Origin: DATARH01 sp963789255 | GTDB taxonomy: Bacteria; Pseudomonadota; Alphaproteobacteria; ATCC43930; CGMCC-115725 | Length of the DNA: 64,000 nucleotides | Assembly (NCBI GenBank): GCA_963789255.1 | Contig: CAWBJW010000002.1 | Coordinates: forward strand, 2,108,001-2,172,000 | Reading direction: 5' to 3' | Shown: positions 1 through 8,866 of the stretch, one piece after another | Numbering within the stretch: the stretch's first letter is position 1 | How the letters are laid out: the number at the start of each line of letters is the position of its first letter | Position numbers and translations under genes: made by a program | Notes under the pieces: model-generated | Told to the model about the DNA's origin: nothing | Seen by the model: the letters and a program-made list of their open reading frames with translations, nothing else | Databases searched by the model: none

Positions 1-1
1 C

Positions 2-805
2 CAGTGCCAGGAAAACTCGATCGACCCGGTGCATTTCGAATGGACGCATTCCAACTGGAGCGTCCGCCTGGCCGGCGCCGCCGGCCCCTACGCGCCAACC
101 CACGTCAAGGTCGATTTCAGCGAGTTCGAGTACGGTTTCCAGTACAAGCGCATCCGCACCGATACCAGCGTCGAGGACCGGCTGTGGACGGTCGGCCGGG
201 TTTGCCTGTGGCCGAATGGGCTGTTCACCGGCAACCACATCGAGTTTCGCGTGCCGGTCGATGACGAGAACACGCTGAGCGTCATGTGGCATTTCAGCCG
301 CGTGCCGAAGGAGCGCGAGCCCTATGTCCAGGACAGCATCCCGACCTGGCATGGGCCGATCGCCGATCCGGCGACCGGGCGCTGGATCACCACGCACGTG
401 ATGAACCAGGATTTCGTGACCTGGGTCGGGCAGGGCCGGATCGCCGACCGCAGCCGGGAATTTCTCGCCCCGAGCGATCGCGGCATCGTCATGATCCGCC
501 GCCGCTTCCTCAACGATCTCGCGGCAATCAAGGAAGGCAAGGATCCCAAGGCGGTAATTCGCGACCCCGCAGTCAACCGCGTTATCCCGTTGCCGGTCGC
601 CGAGCGCAAGCCGCTGCTCGACGGTTTCACCCGCGCCGAGATGTTGAAGGACCCGCTCGCCCGCCGCGGCTTGCAAGGCTACATCTTCCAGACCGGGCAG
701 CCGGCCGAGGTGCGCAACGCCTTCCTCTCGGCGATGGGGTTCAACGCCGCCGAGTTCGAACCGGACGCCCAGCCGTTCGATCCGCTGGCGCCGGTGCCGC
801 GTTAA
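2..805 (+). CDS. Rieske-type ring-hydroxylating oxygenase, C-terminal part (5' end outside window)
   Basis: Catalytic half of a Rieske non-heme iron oxygenase alpha subunit, which would hydroxylate an aromatic or related substrate using electrons from a reductase not seen here. The reading frame is open from base 2, so the N-terminal Rieske [2Fe-2S] domain lies upstream of the window. The first visible residues hold the mononuclear-iron signature D-x2-H-x4-H within ENSIDPVHFEWTH, and a likely third ligand Asp sits in NQDFVTW about 110 residues later. The tail (REFLAPSDRGIVMIRR, then a proline-rich end) resembles the phthalate 4,5-dioxygenase-like group. The gene stops at TAA with no tight downstream partner. 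The family is secure; the substrate cannot be told. Confidence 0.85.
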   Translation, partial: QCQENSIDPVHFEWTHSNWSVRLAGAAGPYAPTHVKVDFSEFEYGFQYKRIRTDTSVEDRLWTVGRVCLWPNGLFTGNHIEFRVPVDDENTLSVMWHFSRVPKEREPYVQDSIPTWHGPIADPATGRWITTHVMNQDFVTWVGQGRIADRSREFLAPSDRGIVMIRRRFLNDLAAIKEGKDPKAVIRDPAVNRVIPLPVAERKPLLDGFTRAEMLKDPLARRGLQGYIFQTGQPAEVRNAFLSAMGFNAAEFEPDAQPFDPLAPVPR

Positions 806-970
806 CGATGACATAAACTCCCGGCTCGCAGCCTCCGTTGCAGAGTGAGTCGCAAATTGCCAGAGCGGGCCTGTGCCGTTGCCTGAGATTGCGAGAAACC
901 GCGGCGTTTTCCCAGGCTTTCGCGGCCATCATCGGGATGGCACGCGGTTTGAAACCCGTCCGGCAGTTCA

Positions 971-994
971 GGGATCATTAAGGTTAACGATCCC
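971..994. promoter_or_regulatory. 24-bp near-perfect palindrome upstream of a small gene
   Basis: Arms GGGATCATTAA (971-981) and TTAACGATCCC (984-994) are reverse complements at 10 of 11 positions and are separated by GG. The element ends about 18 bases before the start codon at 1013 and just upstream of its GGAGGG ribosome-binding site. It could be an operator for a dimeric regulator or an RNA hairpin in the leader. There is no direct evidence for either. Confidence 0.4.
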
Positions 995-1012
995 GCCCGG
1001 AGGGTCAGGCAA

Positions 1013-1246
1013 ATGGTCGTCACCGACGCCGAGATCGAACGCCTCGCGCGCGACATGATTGCGCAGCACGGACCGCGTGCAGCCCGGGCCGCGGCCGAGC
1101 GGCTCAACGAGATGATCGATCGCAACAACATTCCCGGCCGCGACACCTGGGCCTGCGTCGTCCATGCGATCCATCGGCGGCAGGGCACGGGTCCGGTGTG
1201 GACCGGCAGCGCTCGGGAGCGGCACGCATTGCTTTGCGCCGCGTGA
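1013..1246 (+). CDS. small conserved-type hypothetical protein (77 aa)
   Basis: Short cytoplasmic protein without signal peptide or membrane segment. The first 60 residues look like two or three amphipathic helices (TDAEIERLARDMIAQHG, then RAAAERLNEMIDRNN, then DTWACVVHAIHRR). That pattern resembles small alphaproteobacterial proteins of unknown role that start with TDxEI and carry a QHG motif. The ATG follows a good GGAGGG site at about 10 bases. It stands alone between the Rieske oxygenase and the convergent MFS gene, with a palindrome in its leader. The last 20 residues are low-information. No function can be proposed. Confidence 0.6.
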   Translation: MVVTDAEIERLARDMIAQHGPRAARAAAERLNEMIDRNNIPGRDTWACVVHAIHRRQGTGPVWTGSARERHALLCAA

Positions 1247-1267
1247 GGCGGCGCTCCCGCCCCTCAG

Positions 1268-2500
1268 CTATCGAGCACGCCGCTCGGGATCGTAGGCGGC
1301 GAAGAAGCGGGCATAGACCGCCAGATACGCGGCCTGAAAGGCTGCCGCCAACAAGAACGGCGCGGCCAGCGCGCCGGTGGCGAACAGCAGCCCGGCGAGG
1401 GCCGGCCCGAAGGCACGCGGCACCTGCATCGAAAAACTGTTGACGCTCGCGGCAAGGCCGCGCCGGTGCGCCCGCACCAGCCCCATCGCCAGGGCCTGGC
1501 GCGGTCCCGCCGAGCCGCGGTTGAGGATCATGCGCAGACCGTAGACCAGGATCGCGAAGGGGTAACTCGGCGCGAACGGCAAGAGGACAAGGAGCACGAG
1601 CCCGATCGCCCGCATCGCGACGACGATGCCGACCGCACCGATCCGGCCCCCCAGAAAGCCCGCGGCGATCGCCGCAAATCCGCACAGGACCGTGGCCGCA
1701 CCCAGCGCCGGTCCGATCGCGGCCGGCCCGACGCCATAGCGCTGCGCAAACCACCACGACAACAACGGACCGGTGAGCCCGATGCCGATGCCGTTCATCG
1801 CGTTGAGCCCGGCGAGCCGCAGCAGCAATCCATGCTCCTGCCGGCGCAGCGACGGCTCGGTGGCCGGCGCCGCCGTCTCGGCCTCCGCATCCGCCGGCGA
1901 TTGCGGATCGGGCGTGCGGATCAACAGCGCCAGGCAAACCGCTTCGCCCAACGCGGCTACCGCGAATAGCGGGCGGTAGGCGAGCGCGCCGGGTAGCAAT
2001 GGTGCCCACAGCGCCGGCAATGCGCCGAGCGCCATGCCGATGGCGCTGCCAAAAAAGCCCGCGGCGCTGTTGTGCGAAAACACCCGGCTGAGCCCCGATC
2101 GGCGCACCGAGCGCGACAGCCAGGCCTGCTCGACGGCACCGAACAGGACCGGCGCGCCGTTGGCGCCGCGCCCCCAGCCGGCTACCGCGGCGAGCGCCGC
2201 GAGCGGCCAACGTCCGGCGATGGCGAGCCCAAGCAGCGAGGCGACGATGGCAAAGGTTTCGTAACCCACAAGAAAGCCGCGCCGGCCGAAGCGGTCGCTG
2301 AGCGGCCCGATGCCGGCGGTGACCGCAGCGCCGACCAACAAACCGGCGCCGATCACCGTGCCGAGAAAGGCGGGCGACCAGCCCAACGCCCGCGCATAAA
2401 GAGCGAAATCGACGGCCAGCGCGCCCTGCCCAAGGCTGCGGACTGCCCGCGCGGCGATCAGCCGTCGCGCCGCCAGCGACGGGATCGCCTGAGCCGGCAT
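1268..2500 (-). CDS. MFS transporter
   Basis: Major facilitator superfamily permease of about 410 residues, predicted to sit in the inner membrane with about 12 helices. The cytoplasmic loop signature GPLSDRFGRRGFL follows the second helix, where the family motif A is expected. A charged loop rich in Pro, Glu and Ala lies in the middle, between the two six-helix halves. The frame is open upstream to 2569, but a start there would lie inside the tRNA-His gene, so the ATG at 2500 (MPAQAIPSLAARR) is preferred. It is divergent from the small gene at 2977 and has no operon partner. The substrate is unknown; drug or metabolite efflux is typical for such solitary genes. Confidence 0.8.
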   Translation of the reverse strand: MPAQAIPSLAARRLIAARAVRSLGQGALAVDFALYARALGWSPAFLGTVIGAGLLVGAAVTAGIGPLSDRFGRRGFLVGYETFAIVASLLGLAIAGRWPLAALAAVAGWGRGANGAPVLFGAVEQAWLSRSVRRSGLSRVFSHNSAAGFFGSAIGMALGALPALWAPLLPGALAYRPLFAVAALGEAVCLALLIRTPDPQSPADAEAETAAPATEPSLRRQEHGLLLRLAGLNAMNGIGIGLTGPLLSWWFAQRYGVGPAAIGPALGAATVLCGFAAIAAGFLGGRIGAVGIVVAMRAIGLVLLVLLPFAPSYPFAILVYGLRMILNRGSAGPRQALAMGLVRAHRRGLAASVNSFSMQVPRAFGPALAGLLFATGALAAPFLLAAAFQAAYLAVYARFFAAYDPERRAR

Positions 2501-2524
2501 CTTATCGGAAACCGTCGCAAGGAT

Positions 2525-2602
2525 TGGGGCGAGTGATGGGACTTGAACCCACGACATCCAGATCCACAATCTGGCGCTCTAACCACCTGAGCTACACCCG
2601 CC
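2525..2602 (-). tRNA. tRNA-His (GTG)
   Basis: On the minus strand the sequence folds as a cloverleaf: acceptor GCGGGTG pairing with CACTCGC (one G-T pair), D arm GCTC/GAGC, anticodon stem AGA/TCT with loop TTGTGGA (anticodon GTG) and T arm with TTCAAGT. An extra 5' G opposite discriminator C is present, as expected for histidine tRNAs, and the 3' CCA is encoded. Confidence 0.97.
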
Positions 2603-2704
2603 ATTCCGAGTGGAGGTAGCGAATCGCCGGCGCAGCGTCAAGTTTGCCAGGGGTACCGGAGGGCGATGCGCGGCACTCGCCGGCCCGGGCGCGCCGGTCA
2701 GCGC

Positions 2705-2977
2705 TCAGCGGGGCGTGTGCCGAGCGCGCCCGCGGTTGGCCGGATCATCCCAATTGATGGCGCCGCCGACGCTCAGCCGTGCGGGCGGGAGACTTGGCAA
2801 ATTCTCGGGCGTTCTCTTGAGGTAGTCATCCTGCCACGGTAGATCGGCAACCAGCGGCATATACCCGCGGTTGCGATAAAGCCGTTCCTCCAATGGCAGC
2901 TCGATGCCGTCATCATCGACCCTGACATCGTCAGGGAGGCCGCCGGTCCCGCGAATTCGATATAGGCCGCATCTCAT
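2705..2977 (-). CDS. small hypothetical protein (90 aa)
   Basis: Not recognised. The 90-residue product has an acidic early stretch (LPDDVRVDDDGIELPLEE) and a conserved-looking core with aromatic and proline residues (YRNRGYMPLVADLPWQDDYL). It ends in a basic tail. There is no signal peptide or membrane helix. The ATG at 2977 follows a plausible GGAGAG ribosome-binding site, which overlaps one arm of a perfect 20-bp palindrome (2988-3007). It lies between tRNA-His and the divergent nnr gene. The coding call rests on the ribosome-binding site, the internal composition and a lack of alternatives on the other strand. Confidence 0.5.
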   Translation of the reverse strand: MRCGLYRIRGTGGLPDDVRVDDDGIELPLEERLYRNRGYMPLVADLPWQDDYLKRTPENLPSLPPARLSVGGAINWDDPANRGRARHTPR

Positions 2978-2987
2978 CGTCGATCTC

Positions 2988-3007
2988 TCCGTCCGATATC
3001 GGACGGA
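2988..3007. promoter_or_regulatory. perfect 20-bp palindrome over the leader of the 90-aa gene
   Basis: The two 10-base halves, TCCGTCCGAT and ATCGGACGGA, are exact reverse complements with no spacer. The element lies 11 to 30 bases upstream of the start codon at 2977 and overlaps the GGAGAG ribosome-binding site, a suitable place for a repressor operator or a structured leader. It is also about 155 bases upstream of nnr on the other strand. Confidence 0.45.
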
Positions 3008-3162
3008 TTACATATGGGGACGGAAGCGGCGCGCGGGCAGCTTAAAGGAATAACCCTCTGCGGCTTTTTCGCCGGCACCGCGCCGCGGCCGCTCGCCGGG
3101 CGTCGCCCGGATCGCGCGCAGCATCCTTTTCCGGCGCGCCAAGTCACCCCATTTTTGCGCGG

Positions 3163-4689
3163 ATGAGCGATCCGTCCCAAGCCTGGCGCCGCCACGCGCT
3201 GCTCTCGCCGCAGCAGATGAGCGAGGCCGACCGGCTGACGATCGCCGGCGGCATCCCCGGCGTCGCGCTGATGGAAAATGCCGGGCGGGCGGTCGCCGAT
3301 GCGCTGGCGCGGCGCTGGTCGCGGCGGCCGGTCCTGGTGCTGTGCGGGCCCGGCAACAATGGCGGCGACGGGTTTGTCGCGGCGCGGATCCTGGCCGAGC
3401 GCGGCTGGCCGGTGCGGCTCGCACTGCTCGGCGAGCGCGCGGCGCTCAGGGGCGACGCCGCCGCCGCTTGCGGCCGCTGGACGGGGACGATCGACGCACT
3501 CGGCGCAGCGCCGCTCGACGGTACCGCTCTCGTCGTCGATGCCCTGTTCGGCGCGGGCCTCGCGCGTCCGATAGAGGGGATCGCGCACGATGTCATCGCG
3601 GCGCTGGAGGAGCGTCGCCTGCCGGTCGTGGCGGTCGATGTCCCGAGCGGCGTCGACGGCACCAGCGGCCAGGTGCGCGGCATCGCGCCGCGGGCATCGC
3701 TGACCGTGACGTTCTTTCGCCGCAAGCCGGGGCATTTGTTGCTGCCCGGGCGCGAGCATTGCGGCGAGATGCTGGTCGCGCCGATCGGCATCGCGGCTTC
3801 AGTGCTCGACCGGCTGAGGCCTGATGTCGCGGCCAATCATCCCAAATGGTGGTGGGAGGCGTTACCCTGGCCCGGCCCCGAGAGCCACAAATACACGCGC
3901 GGGCATGCGCTGGTTGCTGGCGGCGCGGTGATGACCGGGGCCGGCCGGCTCGCCGCCCGCGCCGCCGCGCGGCTCGGCGCCGGGCTGGTCACGGTGGCGG
4001 TGGCGGAAGCCGCGTTCGCGGTCTACGCGGCAGCGCTGACCGGGGTTATCGTCCAGCCTGTTGCCGGGCCCGGGGGCGGGATCGATGCGTTCCGGGGATT
4101 GTTGGCGGATGTCAGGCGCAACGCGGCGCTGATCGGGCCGGGCGCCGGAATCGATGGCGGGACGCGGGAGAAGACGCTGGCGATCCTCGAAGCGCGGAAG
4201 CGGGCGGTGCTCGACGCCGACGCGCTGACCGTATTCGCCGACGACCCACAGGCATTGTTTGCGGCGATTCGCTCGCCCAACATGCCAACCCCGGTGTTGA
4301 CCCCGCATGAGGGTGAATTTGCCCGGCTGTTCGACCGCTCCGGCAGCAAGCTCGAACGCGCCAGCCGCGCGGCGCGGGCGAGCGGGGCGGTGGTGCTGCT
4401 GAAGGGCAGTGACACGGTGATTGCCGCGCCGGACGGGCGTGCCGCGATCAACGAGGGGGCGCCGTCCGAACTGGCGACCGCCGGCTCGGGCGACGTGCTG
4501 GCCGGCATGGTGCTGGGGCTCCTGGCGCAAGGCATGGCCGCCTTCGAAGCGGCGGCGGCGGCGGTGTGGCTGCACGCCGACGCCGCGCGCCGGATCGGGC
4601 CGGGGCTGGTCGCCGAGGATCTGGTCGAGGCGATGCCGGCCGTTCTCGCTGCGCTGAAGGGCCGTGCGTCGCGGCCGGGTCAGGCATAA
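3163..4689 (+). CDS. nnr: bifunctional NAD(P)H-hydrate epimerase / ADP-dependent NAD(P)H-hydrate dehydratase
   Basis: Metabolite-repair enzyme of 508 residues that epimerises damaged hydrated NAD(P)H and dehydrates the S form back to NAD(P)H with ADP. The N-terminal half (about residues 15-215) is the epimerase (YjeF_N) domain with CGPGNNGGDGFVAAR and VDVPSGVDGTSG. The C-terminal half (about 235-500) is the ribokinase-like dehydratase with VLTPHEGEFARLF and the nucleotide-binding GSGDVLAGMVLG. The length matches the fused bacterial form. The ATG at 3163 gives the expected N-terminus. Malonyl-CoA decarboxylase follows 37 bases downstream on the same strand, so they may be cotranscribed. No anomalies were seen in the frame. 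Confidence 0.95.
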   Translation: MSDPSQAWRRHALLSPQQMSEADRLTIAGGIPGVALMENAGRAVADALARRWSRRPVLVLCGPGNNGGDGFVAARILAERGWPVRLALLGERAALRGDAAAACGRWTGTIDALGAAPLDGTALVVDALFGAGLARPIEGIAHDVIAALEERRLPVVAVDVPSGVDGTSGQVRGIAPRASLTVTFFRRKPGHLLLPGREHCGEMLVAPIGIAASVLDRLRPDVAANHPKWWWEALPWPGPESHKYTRGHALVAGGAVMTGAGRLAARAAARLGAGLVTVAVAEAAFAVYAAALTGVIVQPVAGPGGGIDAFRGLLADVRRNAALIGPGAGIDGGTREKTLAILEARKRAVLDADALTVFADDPQALFAAIRSPNMPTPVLTPHEGEFARLFDRSGSKLERASRAARASGAVVLLKGSDTVIAAPDGRAAINEGAPSELATAGSGDVLAGMVLGLLAQGMAAFEAAAAAVWLHADAARRIGPGLVAEDLVEAMPAVLAALKGRASRPGQA

Positions 4690-4726
4690 TCTCCATCGCT
4701 GGGTCCTCAACAACCGCGGACAACCC

Positions 4727-6170
4727 ATGAGCGAGCGCGCCCCTGCCGGCTTTCTCGACGGCGTTTTCGACCGCGCCCTGGCCAATCTGCGCGGCGCGTG
4801 GCGGGAGATCGCGCTCTCGGCGCGCGGCGTCTTGTCGGGCGCGTTGCGGCCGGATCTCCCCGAAGACGATGCCGCCCGGCTCAGGCTACAAATGCTGAGT
4901 CTGCCTCGACGGAAGGGGCGGCGAGGTCACCGCCCGGGCGCGCGCTGCCGCGCTCGGGCGCAGCTATCTCGCGCTCAATGGCGCGGGACGCGAGCGCTTT
5001 CTGCGCCTCTTGGCTGTCGAGTTCGATACCGATCACGCGGCGGTCAACGCCGGTTGCGCGGCGCTCGCGGCGGCGGCCGACCCGGATGCACGACGCGTCG
5101 CCGAGCGCGCCTTGCGCGCCGCGCTGAGCGCGCCGCGCGTCACCCTGCTGCGTCAGTTCAACGCCTTGCCGGAGGGCGTCAAGTTTCTCGTCGATCGGCA
5201 CGCTGAGCTGATCGCCCTCGCCGGCAACGATCCCATCATGCGCGGCCTCGCCGACGACCTGCGCGAGCTGCTCGCCGACTGGTTCGATATCGGCTTTCTC
5301 GAATTGCAGCGGATCACCTGGGACTTGCCGGCCGCGCTGCTGGAAAAGCTGATGGCCTACGAGGCGGTGCACGAGATCCGCGGTTGGACCGATCTGAAAA
5401 ACCGGCTGGAGGCGGATCGCCGCTGTTTCGCCTTCTTCCATCCGCGCATGCCCGACGAGCCGCTGATCTTTGTCGAGGTGGCACTGGTTCGCGGCATCGC
5501 CGGCAACATCCACGCGCTGCTCGACGAGGCGGCGCCGATCGGCAACCCGCAAGCCGCCGACAGCGCGATCTTCTATTCGATCTCGAACTGCCAGCAGGGC
5601 CTCGTCGGGATCAGCTTTGGCGATTTCCTGATCAAGCGGGTGGTCGATGCGCTGGCGAGCGAGCTGCCGCGTCTCAAATCGTTTGCGACATTGTCGCCGC
5701 TCCCCGGTTTTCGCGCCTGGCTTACGGCAGAGGCCGAACGCGACGGCTTGCTGCTCGGCGGCGAGGCGCGGGCGATGCAAGCGCTCGGCGCGGAGTTCCA
5801 CGAGGACGCTGCCGACCGCGTTCTCTTGCGTCTGCTCGACCGGCCGGACTGGCACGCCGATGCGCGCACCGCTGCGGGGTTGCGCGAGCCGCTGTTGCGG
5901 CTCGGCGCGCGCTATCTGTTGCAGGCGCACGCCGCTTCGGGCCGCGCCCTCGATCCGGTTGCCCACTTCCACCTCAGCAACGGCGCGCGGGTCGAGCGGC
6001 TCAACTGGCTCGGCGATGTGTCGGCGAAGGGGCTGCAGCAATCCGCCGGGCTCATGGTCAATTACCTCTACCGGCAGGGCGACATCGAAGCCAACCACGA
6101 AGCCTACCGCGACGAAGGGCGGGTTGCCGCATCATCTGCCGTGCGCAGCCTGGCGCGCGGCAGAAACTAG
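4727..6170 (+). CDS. mlycD: malonyl-CoA decarboxylase (one apparent frameshift near 4900)
   Basis: Converts malonyl-CoA to acetyl-CoA and CO2. The ATG at 4727 opens MSERAPAGFLDGVFDRALANL, which runs to about residue 58. The frame then shifts by one base near 4895-4912 into the long frame GGEVTARARAAALGRSYLAL. Removing one base gives 480 residues, a normal length. The catalytic domain is clear: AIFYSISNCQQGLVGISFGDF (split here only by reading), FATLSPLPGFRAWL, and the C-terminal HFHLSNGARVERLNWLGDVS followed by SAGLMVNYLY. It follows nnr by 37 bases. The break probably reflects an assembly indel, because both sides are fully conserved. Confidence 0.9.
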
Positions 6171-6265
6171 GATGCAGGCTCGCTATGTTCGGGCAGACGA
6201 CTGTGTTAAGAACGCGCCGCCGCCGGCCCGGAGAGGCGCCGATGACGCCGCCGAGCAGCGGCCCT

Positions 6266-6350
6266 GCGGGCGTGGCGGAACTGGCAGACGCACTGGATTT
6301 AGGTTCCAGCGATGAAAATCGTGGGGGTTCGAGTCCCCCCGCCCGCACCA
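6266..6350 (+). tRNA. tRNA-Leu (TAG)
   Basis: 85-base class II tRNA. Acceptor GCGGGCG pairs with CGCCCGC, the anticodon loop is TTTAGGT (anticodon TAG), a long variable arm follows, the T loop is TTCGAGT and the 3' end is ACCA. It lies 49 bases upstream of tig, an arrangement common in alphaproteobacteria. Confidence 0.97.
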
Positions 6351-6399
6351 AGGCCGCCGCGCGGCGCCGAATTGACCAGAGGAATGTGAGCAATCCGCG

Positions 6400-8109
6400 A
6401 TGAACGTGACCGAGACCAGCGCCGAGGGGCTGAAGCGCGAGCTCAAGATCACCGTCCCGGCCAGCGAGGTCGAGGACAAGATCACCCGCCGGCTTGGCGA
6501 GATCGGGCGATCGGTGCAGATCCGCGGCTTCCGGCCGGGCAAAGTGCCGCTGCCGTTGCTGCGCCAGCGCTTCGGCCCGTCGGTGCGCGGCGAGGTGCTG
6601 GAGAGCACGGTGCAGGACAGCTCGGCCGAGGCGATGCGCGAGCACAATCTGCGCCCGGCCCTGCCGCCGCGGGTCGAGATCGTGTCGGCGGCGGAAGGCG
6701 CCGACCTCGAATACAAGATCTCGCTCGAGCTGTTGCCCGAGATGCCGGAGCCCGACTTCGCCGCTCTCGCTCTCGAAAAACTGGTCGCGGCGGTACCGGA
6801 GGAGGATGTCGACAAAGCGCTCGAACGCCTCGCCGAGGCGCAGCGCAAAACCGAACTGGTCGAGCGCCCGGCCGCGATCCCCGATCTTGTCGTCGCCGAT
6901 GTCGTCGGCCATGTCGGTGACGAGGAGATCCCGGGCAGCCGCGGCGAAAACCGGCAGATCGAGCTTGGCGCCGAAGGTCTGCTCCCCGGCTTTGCCGACC
7001 AGCTGGTCGGCGCCACCGTTGGCGAAAAACGCGACGTCCGGGTGACCTTTCCGGAGGATTACGGCAACCCCGAGATGGCCGGTAAGGAGGGCATCTTCGA
7101 GGTTGCCGTGAAGGAGGTGCGCCACCGCCTGCCGGCGACCCTCGATGACGAACTGGCCAAGGCGGTCGGGCTGGAGAGCCTCGCCGAACTGCGCCAGGAG
7201 ATCCGTCAGCGGATGCAGCGCGACTACGACGGCGTGACCCGCCAGCGGTTGAAGCGCGCGCTGCTCGATAAGCTCGCCGAGGGCTACGATTTCCCGGTGC
7301 CGCGCGGCATGGTCGAGATGGAGTTCAACTCGATCTGGGCCCAATACGAGGGCGAGCAGGAAGCCCGCAAACAGGCCGCGGCGCAGCAGCCCGGCGCCGC
7401 GAGCGCCGAGGCCGAGAAGCCGCCAGCGGACCGGGATGGGCACGAAGAGAGGTCAGCGACGCACCACGCGACCTCGCATCAGGGGTCGGCGGAGGAGCCG
7501 ATTGACGCGGCAGCAATCATTGCGCCGGAGGAAACCGCCCTCGAGGGCGCCTCGGACAGCGAACCCGCGGCTGCGGCGGGCGAGAAGAATGAGGAGGCCG
7601 AGAAGCCGCGAGCGGACCAAGGTGGGCACGCCGCCGAGACAGCCGGGCACCACGCGACCTCGCATCAAGGCTCGGCCGTGGAACCGATCGACGCGGCCGC
7701 GATCGTCGCGCCGGAGGAGACAGCGCTCGAGGGTGCCTCGGACAGCGAACCGGCTGCGGCAGAGGACGACGCGAAGGCCCGGGCGGAGTTCCAGCGTATC
7801 GCCGAGCGGCGCGTTCGGCTTGGCCTGCTGCTTGCCGAAGTCGGGCGCAACAACAATATTACGGTCGGCCAGGATGAACTCAACCAGGCGCTGACCCAGG
7901 AGGCGCGCCGCCACCCCGGTTACGAGCGCCAGGTGATCGATTATTATCGCAACAACCCGGACGCTCTGAACAACCTGCGCGCGCCGCTCTTCGAGGAAAA
8001 GGTCGTCGATTTCATCGTCGAGCTGGCCAAGCCCGCGGAGCGCAACGTGACGCCGCAGGAGTTGATGACAGGCGGCGAGGCGGACGGTGAGGACGCCACG
8101 CCGCAGTGA
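6400..8109 (+). CDS. tig: trigger factor with a duplicated acidic insert in the C-terminal domain
   Basis: Ribosome-associated chaperone and peptidyl-prolyl isomerase. Residues about 1-125 form the ribosome-binding domain, with GFRPGKVPLPLLRQRFG as the docking signature. The PPIase domain (about 160-245) includes GLLPGFADQLVGATVGEKRDV, and the helical arm domain surrounds it. At 569 residues it is well over the usual 430-450. The excess lies between KQAAAQQPGAASAE and KARAEFQRIAERRVRLG, where two near-identical copies of a 62-residue segment are inserted (from residue 338). The arm resumes normally and ends with NVTPQELM. It starts the clpP-clpX-lon block, with clpP 43 bases downstream. The insert is in frame and intact, so it is probably real. 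Confidence 0.95.
   Translation: MNVTETSAEGLKRELKITVPASEVEDKITRRLGEIGRSVQIRGFRPGKVPLPLLRQRFGPSVRGEVLESTVQDSSAEAMREHNLRPALPPRVEIVSAAEGADLEYKISLELLPEMPEPDFAALALEKLVAAVPEEDVDKALERLAEAQRKTELVERPAAIPDLVVADVVGHVGDEEIPGSRGENRQIELGAEGLLPGFADQLVGATVGEKRDVRVTFPEDYGNPEMAGKEGIFEVAVKEVRHRLPATLDDELAKAVGLESLAELRQEIRQRMQRDYDGVTRQRLKRALLDKLAEGYDFPVPRGMVEMEFNSIWAQYEGEQEARKQAAAQQPGAASAEAEKPPADRDGHEERSATHHATSHQGSAEEPIDAAAIIAPEETALEGASDSEPAAAAGEKNEEAEKPRADQGGHAAETAGHHATSHQGSAVEPIDAAAIVAPEETALEGASDSEPAAAEDDAKARAEFQRIAERRVRLGLLLAEVGRNNNITVGQDELNQALTQEARRHPGYERQVIDYYRNNPDALNNLRAPLFEEKVVDFIVELAKPAERNVTPQELMTGGEADGEDATPQ
7411..7764 (+). repeat. tandem 186-bp direct repeat inside tig
   Basis: Two copies with a 186-base period begin at 7411 and 7597, both opening with GCCGAGAAGCCG. 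The second copy is slightly shorter. Each encodes about 60 residues rich in Ala, Glu, His and Ser; the shared parts include HHATSHQGSA, EPIDAAAI and APEETALEGASDSEPAAA. Differences between the copies are scattered, so the duplication is not brand new. Confidence 0.9.
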
Positions 8110-8152
8110 TGCCCGCGCGCCATACCCGGCAGCGCGCTTCAAGGAGAGAGAG

Positions 8153-8794
8153 ATGGCCGATTATTTCGAAACGCACATGAATAACCTGGTGCCGATGGTC
8201 GTCGAGCAGACCAACCGGGGCGAGCGTGCCTACGACATCTATTCGCGCCTGTTGAAGGAGCGAATCATCTTTCTCGTCGGTCCGGTCCATGATGCGGTGG
8301 CAAGCCTGATCTGCGCGCAGCTGCTGTTCCTCGAATCGGAAAATCCGAGCAAGGACATCGCCTTCTACATCAACTCCCCGGGCGGGGTGGTGACCTCGGG
8401 GCTCGCGATCTACGACACGATGCAGTACATCCGCTCGCCAGTGTCAACCGTGTGCATCGGGCAGGCCGCCTCGATGGGCTCCTTGTTGCTGTGCGCCGGC
8501 GCCCACGGCAAGCGCTTCTCGCTGCCCAATTCGGGCATCATGATCCACCAGCCTTCGGGCGGAACCCAGGGCCAGGCCACCGACATCGAGATCCAGGCGC
8601 GCGAGATCCTCAGACTGCGGGCCCGGCTCAACGAGATCTACGTCAAGCACACCGGACAGCCGCTCGACGTGATCTCGACCGCGGTCGAGCGCGACAAGTT
8701 CCTGACGCCGATCGAGGCGAAGGAGTTCGGATTGATCGACGAGGTGGTGGAGACCCGCCCGACCCGCGACGAGGAGCGCGGCTTCCGCACCTGA
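8153..8794 (+). CDS. clpP: ATP-dependent Clp protease proteolytic subunit
   Basis: Serine protease subunit that forms two stacked heptameric rings and degrades proteins unfolded by ClpX or ClpA. The ATG at 8153 (MADYFETHMNNLVPMVVEQT) follows an AAGGAGAG site and matches the usual N-terminus; an upstream in-frame start at 8087 would overlap tig. The product has 213 residues. Catalytic Ser107 lies in QAASMGS and His132 in IMIHQPSGG, with the acidic partner further downstream. The oxyanion segment SPGGVVTSG is intact. It sits between tig and clpX as part of the proteostasis block. No defect was seen. Confidence 0.97.
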   Translation: MADYFETHMNNLVPMVVEQTNRGERAYDIYSRLLKERIIFLVGPVHDAVASLICAQLLFLESENPSKDIAFYINSPGGVVTSGLAIYDTMQYIRSPVSTVCIGQAASMGSLLLCAGAHGKRFSLPNSGIMIHQPSGGTQGQATDIEIQAREILRLRARLNEIYVKHTGQPLDVISTAVERDKFLTPIEAKEFGLIDEVVETRPTRDEERGFRT

Positions 8795-8838
8795 GCGCGA
8801 CCCCGGGGACCGGCGCACCGAGCGCCACATTTAACTGG

Positions 8839-8866
8839 TTGTTGATCCGTCAGGAGGACATATACT
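8839..8866 (+). promoter_or_regulatory. candidate sigma-70-type promoter for clpX
   Basis: TTGTTG (8839-8844) and TATACT (8861-8866) are spaced by 16 bases in the 207-base gap between clpP and clpX. Such a long gap in an otherwise tight cluster suggests that clpX has its own promoter. This is a pattern match only. Confidence 0.4.
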
